Both the position numbers and the translations under genes were made by a program. The notes under the pieces are model-generated. The model was not told the DNA's origin, did not search any database, and saw only the letters and a list, made by a program, of their open reading frames with translations. Below are positions 49,601 through 59,474 of a stretch of 64,000 nt of DNA, in pieces; the stretch's first letter is position 1, and every line of letters starts with the position of its first letter. The stretch comes from Amyelois transitella (lineage: Eukaryota > Arthropoda > Insecta > Lepidoptera > Pyralidae): NCBI RefSeq assembly GCF_032362555.1, contig NC_083516.1:5977001-6041000 (forward strand). The letters run 5' to 3'.

Positions 49601-50400
49601 TTCATTATACATAATTAAAACATGTTGATTGAGTCAAAAATGCATAATAAACATAGTGTAAGTTCAAGTTCCAAAACATTCCTAATTTTATCATATTATA
49701 TTTTAATTAGTTTTCTAGCTTTACACTTATAGTATATGCATTTTATTTTAGGAAGTTGACTTTTAAAGCTCGTATCATTCATCACGAGTCATATAACGAA
49801 ATCAATATTGAACATTCGATAAACTGAAACTTCGTTTTATGATTGTGACATCATATAATTGGAGTTACCTCGAAATAATTTAATGCTATTTCTTAGCAGA
49901 AAGGGGGTGCGTCACGCAGTAAACAAATTAAATGTCATAGGTATCCAAATACTTTGGCGTGGGCTATCGTTAGCGCCGATACCAGGAATTTTACGAGGGA
50001 CACAATTTTACGTCAAATACGACTACAAAATATTTACATCCCAACCAATGTTTATTCAATTAAATAAGTTAATTTTTGAGAAATGTTTTTTTTTAATTCT
50101 ATGTACCAATTTCGATTTCATAAATAACCTTAAATAATTAATATATCTCTCTCTCTCATCTCGGCGTGTTCCTAGTTGCACCCTACGCCACTGAGCTTCG
50201 AGTCCGCTTCTTCTACTTTCCAATTTTATTCAGTTTACCGCGTCTTCACTTCTATTAGACCATTTATAACATAAAATGTGTAGACTATGAGGCTAACGTG
50301 TACAAGTTACCGAGTTATCCGAATCGTGGAAGGCGGGCGAGGGCGCGGCGAGGGCCGTGGTCAGCGCCACCAGCAGCAGCGGAACCGAGCCACACATCAT
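46660..50400 (-). CDS. AstCC: Allatostatin double C (AstCC) preprohormone
   Basis: Four coding exons on the minus strand: 50400-50311 (90 nt), 49370-49212 (159 nt), 48919-48818 (102 nt) and 46740-46660 (81 nt with stop), all phase 0, 143 aa. A signal peptide (MMCGSVPLLLVALTTALA) is followed by APSPAFHDSDNS. Then comes a QKR dibasic site with a helical leader (RAALVLDRLLIALQKALHED). A spacer of about 80 residues, acidic then Pro-rich (EPVIAPTPPAPRHSDS), ends at QRR. The terminal peptide is GQGGGRGRVLRCYFNAVTCF, residues 124-143. RCYFNAVTCF with its seven-residue Cys spacing is the AstCC signature; there is no C-terminal Gly, so it is not amidated. It should act on the same somatostatin-like receptors as AstC. 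The third exon's donor (ACG|GTGACT) is weak; AGT|GTAGAC three codons earlier would also keep frame. Confidence 0.92.
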
Positions 50401-50414
50401 CTTCGGCTGCTCAT
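50397..50414 (-). promoter_or_regulatory. Upstream ORF overlapping the AstCC start codon
   Basis: In the spliced leader the first ATG (50414-50412) opens MSSRR and stops at TGA 50399-50397. It overlaps the main ATG (50400-50398) by the four bases ATGA. Such overlaps usually reduce initiation or couple it to reinitiation; a second in-frame ATG follows immediately (MM). Confidence 0.6.
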
Positions 50415-50445
50415 CACACGGCACACCTGCGATACATCATCATCT

Positions 50446-50536
50446 GCATTACTCATTTCCTATTAAAGGGAAATACCCCTTTGATTTATTATAACCCCCC
50501 TTATGAAATAACCCTTTAATAGGAAATGAGTAATGC
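50446..50536. repeat. Perfect 25-bp inverted repeat in AstCC intron 1
   Basis: Left arm 50446-50470 (GCATTACTCATTTCC...AAAGGG) and right arm 50512-50536 are exact reverse complements, separated by 41 nt. The structure sits 20 nt upstream of the acceptor of the AstCC start-codon exon. It could be a very short MITE, a foldback or a splicing or RNA-processing element. Confidence 0.95.
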
Positions 50537-50593
50537 CAGCCTCCCTGGAATAGGGAATGCATAATACAGAACTAAAAGGAAAGTATAGACATT

Positions 50594-50821
50594 TTGTATA
50601 GGGTCAAGAAATGGTGTGAGATTAGAAACACACAGGTAGTACACAATATACCGGAATTGGCCCGTTGGCTAATGGAAGTGGCATGCATACTACTACAAAG
50701 ACAACTACAAATCTACAAATCTCTTGGGAAGCGATCAAGTAACAGCTATTTAATGTGTCCATTCAACACTTCTCATTTACAAGAAAATGCTCAAGAGTTG
50801 ATGTGCAAGCACTGCGAATGA
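50594..50821 (+). other. Orphan ORF 5 with zinc-finger-like end (unidentified)
   Basis: 75 codons antisense to AstCC intron 1. It reads MYRVKKWCEIRNTQVVHNIP, then ELARWLMEVACILLQRQLQI, and ends YLMCPFNTSHLQENAQELMC, KHCE. The CPFNxxH start resembles CHHC fingers of GTSF1/U11-48K proteins, but the second His is missing from its place and the frame stops there. It may be a decayed exon or chance. Confidence 0.18.
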
Positions 50822-50837
50822 ACTGGGAAATATTGTA

Positions 50838-51015
50838 GAAATGCTCGTAGTACATTCGTAGTATCTTTGTAGCAATCGCTACGACTCTTGTAGTATGCTA
50901 CGATCTTTGCACTAACGGCTACGACAATCGTAGAACGCTACGATCTTTGTAGAATTGCTACGGTAATCGTAGTACGCTACGATTTTTGTAGCAGATGCTA
51001 CGCCGCTCGTAACAA
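50838..51015. repeat. CTACG/CGTAG motif cluster 3 (about 20-bp periodicity)
   Basis: Quasi-tandem array: GCTACGACTCTTGTAGTAT, GCTACGATCTTTGCACTAAC, GGCTACGACAATCGTAGAAC, GCTACGATCTTTGTAGAATT, GCTACGGTAATCGTAGTAC, GCTACGATTTTTGTAGCAGAT, GCTACG. Each unit is about 20 bp and itself partly palindromic (CTACGA...TCGTAG). Confidence 0.75.
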
Positions 51016-53447
51016 ATATACTCGTAGGCATTGATTCAATTTGTTGCAATTTTGTAAATTAGAATTTGTCCCACTTATTTTCGGTATGTATAGTCGGGGG
51101 CAGATAAAATTGAACCCTAAAAGGATTTTTAACTAAATACGGGGGCCACTTTTCTCTTTCGGACTGTTATTGTACGTAAGTACATAAAGACTAGTGCATC
51201 ACTTGTGAATAAACTACTTTCATTGTGCTGTCTAACAGCTAAACGCGTATTAGAAATTGGGAAAATAAGATAACGTCGTCAATGTATTTACGAGGGATCA
51301 CACGTGTTGAGCCTACATATCTGTTTGAGCTCTCCTGACATCACGACGACATAGTTTAAGTCCACGATCCGATAACATATCTTTTTCAATAAAGTAAAAC
51401 AATTTTCTCATCATTCCTTCGAGAGAAAATTTACTTCGTCAGTACTATTACAATTTATGTTATAAAACGAAAGCACCTCTTTATATACAGTGGATTATTT
51501 TGTTTTAAATTCCGGGTAATATTTTTTTTTTTACGCTGATAATGTACAAGCTGGCCGCTGCTCCATTCGCGCTAATCAAAGTTCTTGTTGCGTCTCAATT
51601 GGTATGGGAATTTTCAGAAAAAAAAATATTTCTTTAACATCGAACAGATGAAGAATCTTGCGCATTCATCATACATAATTTTTTTATTCTTTTAACATAG
51701 CAGTAATCTAAAAATAAATAAAAAGCTTTGTACAGAACGGACTAAGTGCACTATTAAAAAAATCGTCGTGTAATTCTCTGTCTCTATGAGTGGGCTCACT
51801 TAAGAAGTTCCTGCATTAACGAAGTTCATGACCCTACATATTTGGGCTCCTTTTAGCGCCAAGTAAGACGATCTGAGGTTGCTCTACATATAAGTAATTT
51901 ATCAAAATCCGCAAAGTAATTTTTCGTGATAAATTGCTCTTTCAACCCTATGTAAATATTTTATCCTCAAAAAGTTTCGCGTTTGATTATTCAAAGAAAA
52001 ATATAGACAGTGGAAGTGTTAGTAGAAAAAGGTAGTTTGAATTAACGAGTGAGAAGACAATATACTATTCTAGTTTTTTTTTTAATGATAACGTTTTTGT
52101 TGTCAAGATATTTGAAATACACATGTATCATATGTATGCTACATATCTCTAATCGTTAGTTACGAACCCACAAAATTAGAATCCATAGTACCTATACTTC
52201 GACCAACAATCTTTGATGAAATGGGACGTATTTTATTTTGAGTTACAAGGCCCCAGGTTCGATCCCTGATATACTTTGATAGACCATGGTTCATATCTGT
52301 ATGGTATTTACTAATTTTCATGTATTAACACTTTACAAGATCAAATTCATACATTAATACTTATATTACAAATATGATATTGTGTGTATTTTTGTCAGAC
52401 TTTTATGTCGAAACAGGGCAAGCAAGATTGATGTGATTTTGCGCGGAGGCATTTGAAGAGTTGGAAAGTGATATAAGCAAAACGGCGGGAAACGACTAAT
52501 TTAAACCCATTCATTCTATATCGGATGTAAATGTTACTTACCTATTTCATTTTCATTCATCAAGTCATACAACTTTTAGAATTTTCTTTTTTAATATTCA
52601 ACAGTTAATATTTCTTTATTCCATCTTTCTCATTGAAAAGTAATCAGCTAATATGAGATGTAGCCGCCACAGGCACTACAAAAATCATAAAGGCGCAACG
52701 TTGTTTTTCCTATTGTGGAAATTGACAGGTCTCAATTAGTTAGATTGCAATCTCTAAAAGCTTGCATATGGCTACACCCGATTAAAACGCGTCACAAGGC
52801 CGTTCACTTGTAGCTAGACATTTTTGTTGTTAGTTTAAGTGCTGGAATACCAGTTCTATTTTGATACAGTGATCAAGATAAATTACTCACATCGACTGAA
52901 ATATTAACACTGAACAAATGCTGTAAAACCACGTGATAACAGTTAGGAAGGCTTATAATAGAAGTAACCGAATTGTATTTTAGGACAATTGTGGTGAGAT
53001 CTTAATTTATACATATCTTCTATATAAGGATGGAAACTCCCGCATTTACCCGTGGGTGATACTTATTCAATTGAGATTAATTTTAAAATCGAAATTAGGG
53101 CATAAAGAATAAAAGTTATGTTTCCTGGCATTAAAGCAGGAAGTAGAAATACAACGGTAACGGTATTTGAAAAAAGTGCTAGGTAATTCATTAAGATGCT
53201 TTAAAATAAAATAAGTACCTTAAAAACCGAACACAACTTATGGAAGTTTATGTGTATGTATGACAATAAATTATAAAATGGTTATTTGGTAGTAGTAGGT
53301 ATACGCTTGTTAAAGTCCCAAGTAAAAAATTGTCACCACCTTGTAAAGTCACAACCAGTTATATCATTATTTATTTAATACTTTAATTGCACAAAAAAGG
53401 TATAAAGTGCACGTAAAGTATTAAAAAAAACGAAGTACAATACTTAC

Positions 53448-53553
53448 AAGAGTAACAAATCCAGAGAGTGCGTCACACTGCAATTAGGATAGTTCCGCGT
53501 CCGGTGCAGCGAGGTGGCAAGTGCGGAGCGCTCGGCGGCGGCCACTTGTTTAT
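53448..53553 (-). other. AstCC: Non-coding first exon of AstCC
   Basis: Minus strand, GC-rich and without any ATG, ending TGTTACTCTT|GTAAGTATT, a consensus donor; the exon ends at 53448. Its start is set by a TATA box 28 nt upstream. It would splice to the acceptor at 50427 and make the AstCC leader. Linkage to AstCC is inferred from order, strand and lack of any other downstream acceptor-bearing gene. Confidence 0.6.
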
Positions 53554-53575
53554 GCGAGCGACGCCGCCCGCCCGC

Positions 53576-53581
53576 CTTATA
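53576..53581 (-). promoter_or_regulatory. AstCC: AstCC TATA box
   Basis: TATAAG on the minus strand within GGCCGGGCTTATAAGGCGGGCGGG, in a GC-rich patch unlike the surrounding AT-rich DNA. An initiator-like CA lies at 53554-53553. Confidence 0.6.
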
Positions 53582-55329
53582 AGCCCGGCCGCCACGGCCT
53601 ACTGCCGGTACCCTATTTTCATTCATCGGCTAATAATTTTCATTTTACATTGTTTTTTTAGTTTGAAGTTTAAATTTTCAAGTCAGGTTGGTAAAAGGCA
53701 AATAGCGTGCGAATGGTTAAAGAAATTTATTTCTCAAACAAATTTACATTTTATTTTCTGAGAAAAACTTAAAATTAGTACGAACAACGAACGATGTTAG
53801 TGTGAGCATTCAAATACAATATTTCGATAAATAAAATAAATATTTAAAGACAACACCTAGTTAAATCAGGAAAGCCAACGTTATTTTCATATAGCTCATT
53901 TGCTCATTATTCTAATTTTTATAAATGACATGCCCAAAAATCTATTATTTGTGATAATGTAAGTTTTATTATAGTCTAGATATTTGTGCCGTCTATACAC
54001 AGGACAAAGGATATGGGTAACTTTTGAGTTTATTGCAATTTAATATTATTTCTTTAGGAATTTACATTTATTAAATTATTAATGTTTTAAAACAGCCATA
54101 ATAAAAAATGTTTTAATTTCAATTTTAGAGCATAAAATTTTGAAATGCATCCTTAAAACAGTTTGTGTTCGGTATCTAGGTAGTTATTAACTAGTTATAA
54201 TAAAACTTAATAGCAGTGCATCCTAGATATAAATCTAAAAAAGAAATTATTACTTAAATTAAAAATTGCGCGTCTTCTGCTGTAGCTTTGGCTTAACGTT
54301 TTTCATTTCAATTACTATACAGAAGTAGTTCTAAGCCAAGATTTATGCAACATTCTTTGGTCTATTTAATTTTGCAAGTATTTTTGTTTAAATTTCACTT
54401 TACGTCGACATCATTTTTGTCCTTTACATTGCCCTTATTACTCATACGTGTGAATAATACATACGCAAGTATAAGACAATATTTCATTTGTGTAAGTACG
54501 ACGATTACATCTCTTCCTATAAACGTCGTAGGGGACGATAAAGTAGGTTGGTATCAGACCTGCAGTAATTGCAAAAACTTTACTAAAATATTTCACAGTG
54601 TTGTATTAAAATGTCTAAGTCTTTTATCTTAATAGATCAGCGAGTTAACGAATTGATCTTCATTATAACCAACTGATTTTTAATTAATCATCACCAGAAA
54701 TACTATGCGTCAAAGGATTTCAAATTCAATCAAGTTAAATATTTCCGATTATCATTAAAACATATTTATAGACAGCTTTTTCATTTTTGTTATTAGAGCT
54801 GTTTTTCTCTGTTGATAATCCAGGATTATTGTTCGCTATTATTATCTATCCAATTCATAAAATATAGGTCGTTCACACACACAATAATAGAGTTATTGAA
54901 AAGTATTCATTTGTTGATATGCCGCAGTTAAACCATAAATACCTGCTATCAGAGCGGATTATAGTTACACTCGTTGTAACCCACGCAATCACGTGAAAGT
55001 ATATCCCTTATTGGCTATGTCACTTTGGCGAATATTCCCACGGATTGTTAACAAAGAAAATATTATATTTGATCAAAAATATTTCCAATGCAAGTATCGT
55101 TAATTTGTTTCTACAAATCGCATGATTATATTAACGTTAATTTGGCGTAATATATAAATACACATTAAACATAACGGACGTCCAATTAATACATAGTAAT
55201 ATGGTCCAGATCGAAACAGAACTCTATAAAGGAAATCCGTTGAGTTTGCTTCGTAGGAAGAGGAAATTGTCTTTGTTTGCAAACATAAAGCCGCTAAATC
55301 AAAATTGAAATTAAGGCAACACAAATTTT

Positions 55330-55660
55330 GCTTACCTTCTTCTTCCTGCTCTGGAGAGGAGTCCGGGGTTTAGGACTATGGACTCTGGATTGTTTAGTCA
55401 GGTTTTTACATGAAGCGACTCCCATATGACCTTCGCAACCTTTGCAGGTAAGCCTAACCCGTATTGGATAGATCATGGTTACTCATCCAGTTTCCTGAAT
55501 GTGCAGGTTTCCACACTCCGTTTTCCCTAACCGTAAAAGCGTAGGTTCATACTAATTAACTTTCGAAAATAGTCATTGGTACATGGCCGAGGTGGGATTC
55601 GAACCTGCGCATACACGCATTTTAAGCGTATTCGATTCGAGTCATAAGTTTTCCTAACCA
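55330..55660 (-). repeat. Box-B SINE copy, near full length
   Basis: On the + strand: CTTCTTCCTGCTCTGGAGAGGAGTCCGGGG, GAAGCGACTCCCATATGACC, CCGTATTGGATAGATCATGG, ATAGTCATTGGTACATGGCCGAGGTGGGATTCGAACCTGCGC. The last block, reversed, is a good box B. Sense is minus. Confidence 0.7.
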
Positions 55661-56399
55661 AGCTAGGCACAAATATCCTTGTAGTCTATCCACGACGACA
55701 CGACAGCGCTAAATTCATTTGCCAGAAATAAATAAATACCCGAATCAAATAATCAGGAGCAAATTTTTTCGCAAACTTTAATGTTAGAAACTGAATAGTA
55801 AATATCTAAAGAACCTTGGAAGTTCTTCTCGTATATTTTTTAATAAAAGGGTATTCAATCGTTCTTCGATAAATTGGGTCTTGAATTATGGCGTCACATA
55901 GTATTTATAAATGTCCATCATACATACATATCAAGTAGGTATTTATTCCTTACGGAGGATCTCTCAGGCAGTTTACTCTTGTAAAAACTCGAAATCTACG
56001 TTCAGTTAGATGGCTTGATTGCTTAGTGGAATTGAGATTGAGATAGTGCCAAGATGCGATCTCATCTCTTAAAAAAGATGCTACAGGATAAGCCCGAGCA
56101 AGAAAAAAAGGAGAAAAAAAAGACAACAAACAACAAAAATAAAAACAAGGAGAAAAAAATTAACAATATTTGTTTATATTCTTAACTAATATTATAGTGA
56201 AGTAAAGTGATAATACAAACAAATAAAATAATTAGCTATATTTCTTTTTTATATGCTATAAATTGTTATTGTTTGTTTGTTTGTAACAAACAAACAATAA
56301 AAAACAAACTTAATGAAACTAAACCGGCTTGTGTTCTACGAATATACAGCGAATGATCTCTGCATAGAACGTGTTACAATTAAAATCATCCCAAATTTA

Positions 56400-56718
56400 T
56401 AAGCCCTTCTTTTGATTGACTTTTACAATCTAAACAAGAAGAGCTGCAAGCAATTGGAATACGCTTCGGTTATTCTTCTCTACTGGACCAGCAAAAAATA
56501 ACAACTGTCCAAAAAGCATATCTTCAATGGACTTCTTGGATGAGTCAGTGACCTATAAGATTTGTATTGTGATATACAAAACCCAGGAAAATAAAATGTC
56601 ACGTCGAGAATGCTCGAGCTATATTCGTTTCGTCATCAATACTATAACTATGTTACAGTACGAAGGACGTGTGAAATGTTTTGTGTATCGGATGGGCAGT
56701 TATAAAGAGGTCGAGTAG
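56400..56718 (+). other. Unidentified short open frames
   Basis: Two overlapping + frames: one of about 43 codons ending at a TGA near 56551 (LLQSKQEELQAIGIRFGYSS, LLDQQKITTVQKAYLQWTSW) and one from the ATG at 56527 (MDFLDESVTYKICIVIYKTQ, ENKMSRRECSSYIRFVINTI). The first looks protein-like and could be a transposon relic with a frameshift. No family recognised. Confidence 0.15.
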
Positions 56719-57549
56719 CCCGCGACATAGGCGGGGTGGGCGGGTCTCGTAAAAGCGACAAGGGAACTCAGCTGCGCTAATGTGTCGGCCGTGTCGCCCA
56801 GCGTGGGGGCTATAGCCTGATCATTTGGGCCACTCAACGGCTACTAAGCATTAAATAGTGATTACCTACCTACGTAGTTCTGGATTCTATTCAGCTACCT
56901 AAATACATATGTGTGTGTATGTAATTCGAATGGTAAATGAAAAGTTTACATATTAGTAACTTGTAAAAAGGTTTTATTTGACAAACATATTTATATTTGT
57001 GTGTAACGTCTTATTTATACACTTATTTATTCTAAATTCAGATAACCTACAGTAAATTTATTTACTTTATAGTGCCTTCTGTCTGCACAATCACCACTTG
57101 GTTAGGGGCTGCGCTTACATCAGAATTTCGGTAGTAAATGAAAAGTTTGTATTTATTATGTTAATCCAGGTTATATTCTATCCGTGTAACAGATGACATT
57201 AAAATCCGTCTGGAAGATTTTGCTTGAAAGAGAAACAAACTTACATCCATACATCCACACATCCTTACGAAATTTGCATTTATATTATTAGTAGAAAGAA
57301 GGATTCTATAAAATTTATTTATATTATTAGATGTGTTTTATATTATTAAAATAAATTTGTATGCTATGTAATATTTTTAAAATGTAATAACGCTATCTAT
57401 GATTTAAAATATACAACTGTACGAGTTAACTGAACTAACTTAGTATCCAGAATCGTAAAATTTTATTTAATATAATATCTGTACATAAGAACCCACTTAG
57501 AAACCACCATAATTAAAAAGAGACCTACAAAAATGATATAAGATATATT

Positions 57550-58500
57550 TAAACTGGCTTGAAAAATCTCGGTAGCCCGTAAAAAGGTGCGCTTTTTCTC
57601 GAGTGAGTATGGAATATCACGCGGAAGAAGCTACAAGCTAAAGATAGTGGTGATATTCTGAAAATTGTTAGTTAAAATTTCTGGCATGGTTAGACTAAGG
57701 ACCACAAACTAAATAGAGATACTGCTAAGGACCATCCTTTACATCCGGTTTACGCCGTAAAAGATAGATACTGTTGAACTTTCCAGGTAAAGAAACTTGA
57801 TGGTGGAACCAATAGTCCAGAGGAAGCTTAGAGTGAGATAGACCTCTTCAAAACATAGATGGATCTGCCCTATTGTCATTTAGAAACCAAGCCAGCATAG
57901 CACCATAAACAATGTATGGCAAGGTGAATAGGAATTTTTAAAGATTGCGGGCGCTATCTTAGATAACCTTTAGGTGAGGATTGAAGTCAATCGCACTTCT
58001 TCTCAGTCACTACACTCTTGGCAGAGTGGTCGTGGTTATTCAATCCAGTCTGATGACTAACTTAACGATTTATCGCCATTCTTTCTTTCCTCAAGGCTCC
58101 TTCCTCGCACACATGTGCGCAAGTGCATCCACTACAACGTGGATTTGGTCGGTCCATCTGGTGGTTGATTTTTTGTATGTTACCCCTTGCCGATCTGGTG
58201 ATTTGCATGTGACCCTTATTTTAATTACCAAAACCGTCGTCTTTTGAGATCGGGGTGCCAAGATAGATATGATTACACCACTCTGAAGTTTATGGCATGA
58301 GTTCTTTCAACCCACGCCACTTATAAGTTGCCAAACGTTACTGCACTAAGAAAGCAGTTAACTTGCGACGCGGTTCATGCTGAACCAGAATCACAGAGAG
58401 GAACAGGCACCGAATCTTCCTCCAAATTAGGGATAAGTGCCACCGCCTAAGCAAGTTAGTCCACTCGTCACTTCGTCGCTCACAAAAATCGGTAAGGTGT
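57550..58500. other. Unassigned mid-GC segment, probably an old mobile element
   Basis: More balanced composition than the surroundings, with phrases such as CACTACACTCTTGGCAGAGTGGTCGTGG and GTGCAAGTGCATCCACTACAACGTGGATTTGGTCGG-like text, but no long frame. It reads like non-coding transposon sequence. I cannot place it in a family. Confidence 0.3.
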
Positions 58501-58599
58501 CAAGGCTACGTACGTACAAGGTCTTCGTGGGGTGGGCTTCTTAACTAATGTTTTCAACCGCATACTCTTTATTAGATTTTTAACTTTTTATTTTTAAAA

Positions 58600-58840
58600 T
58601 ATACCTGGGTGAACGAGCTGAGCTCGGTAGTCGTCAGAAAAACCATAATAACAATTAAAAAACAAAAATAGGACTATACCTACACTGAGGATCGAACTTG
58701 GCTACTTTGACGTTAAAACCGATCGTTTGCATCTATATTTCAAATTTCATCAAAATCGTTGGAGACGTAATCATTAGAGCCATTTTTGAAAACGTGAGGA
58801 CATACACACAATATTGCTCGTTCAATATATAAGTACCTAT
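58600..58840 (+). repeat. LINE-like 3' tail
   Basis: CCTGGGTGAACGAGCTGAGCTCGGTAGTCGTCAGAAAAACC resembles 33355-33430 (CACCTGGTTGACGGAGTTATACTCGGTAGACGTC). It is followed by AAATTTCATCAAAATCGTTGGAG and AATATTGCTCGTTCAATATATAAG, as at 9250-9835. Confidence 0.5.
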
Positions 58841-59474
58841 ATAATTGAAAATCTTTATTTCCAAGCCTTAGTTTCTAAAACTACACAAAACTGGGACCCA
58901 CCTAGTAAGCTTAGAAAAGCCTGAATAATAAAACTATACTGAGGTCACCCTCAGTATATACCCTCAGTAATACTCACTTATTATAATTCCAGTCTTGAAT
59001 ACAATCTAACGTACTTAACAAAATGTTACTGAGTTTGTTATCCAGGAGGAGTGTAGGGTCTGAGGACTATAGACCCTGTTTATAGAAATAGGCATGGTGA
59101 AATTTAAATTGAAGAATATCCATATTTATTTCTTCTTCTTGATACGAAAAAGACCTTCGACTGTGTCACTTAAACAAAGGTTTAATATTTTATGTACTAC
59201 TTTCTATTCTGTTAAGTTTGATATTAAATAAGTAATTATCAAAAATTTCACGAAGATATTCATGTAAACCATGATCCGACAGTACTTAAACAGTTTGGCA
59301 ACAAAAAGAAAAAGGGCCTTAAAAGACTTGTGTCCAAGGCCTTAAAATAATATAAAAGTGACAATGACAAGTTGATAAGATAATAAAAAAAAAAACACCG
59401 ACGCCAATGAAAGCAGAAGCAGAACCGAATAAAGTGAGAAAAAGATTAAAGTTGTTTTTAGTTTATTCGTAAAA

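Larger units (their letters stand above)
50427..53447 (-). other. AstCC first intron (3.0 kb)
   Basis: Contains the 25-bp inverted repeat, an orphan + strand ORF (50594-50821), the CTACG motif cluster 3 and otherwise AT-rich sequence with nothing recognised from 51050 to 53440. Confidence 0.55.
53590..59400. other. Intergenic block between AstCC and RNPS1: repeats
   Basis: Holds a box-B SINE (55330-55660), a degenerate family A piece (55920-56095), an A-rich low-complexity tract (56100-56300) with a small hairpin, a mosaic of short open frames (56400-56720), a LINE tail (57160-57300), an unidentified mid-GC stretch (57550-58500), and a LINE-like tail (58600-58840). Nothing is recognised in 53640-55320. 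Confidence 0.65.
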
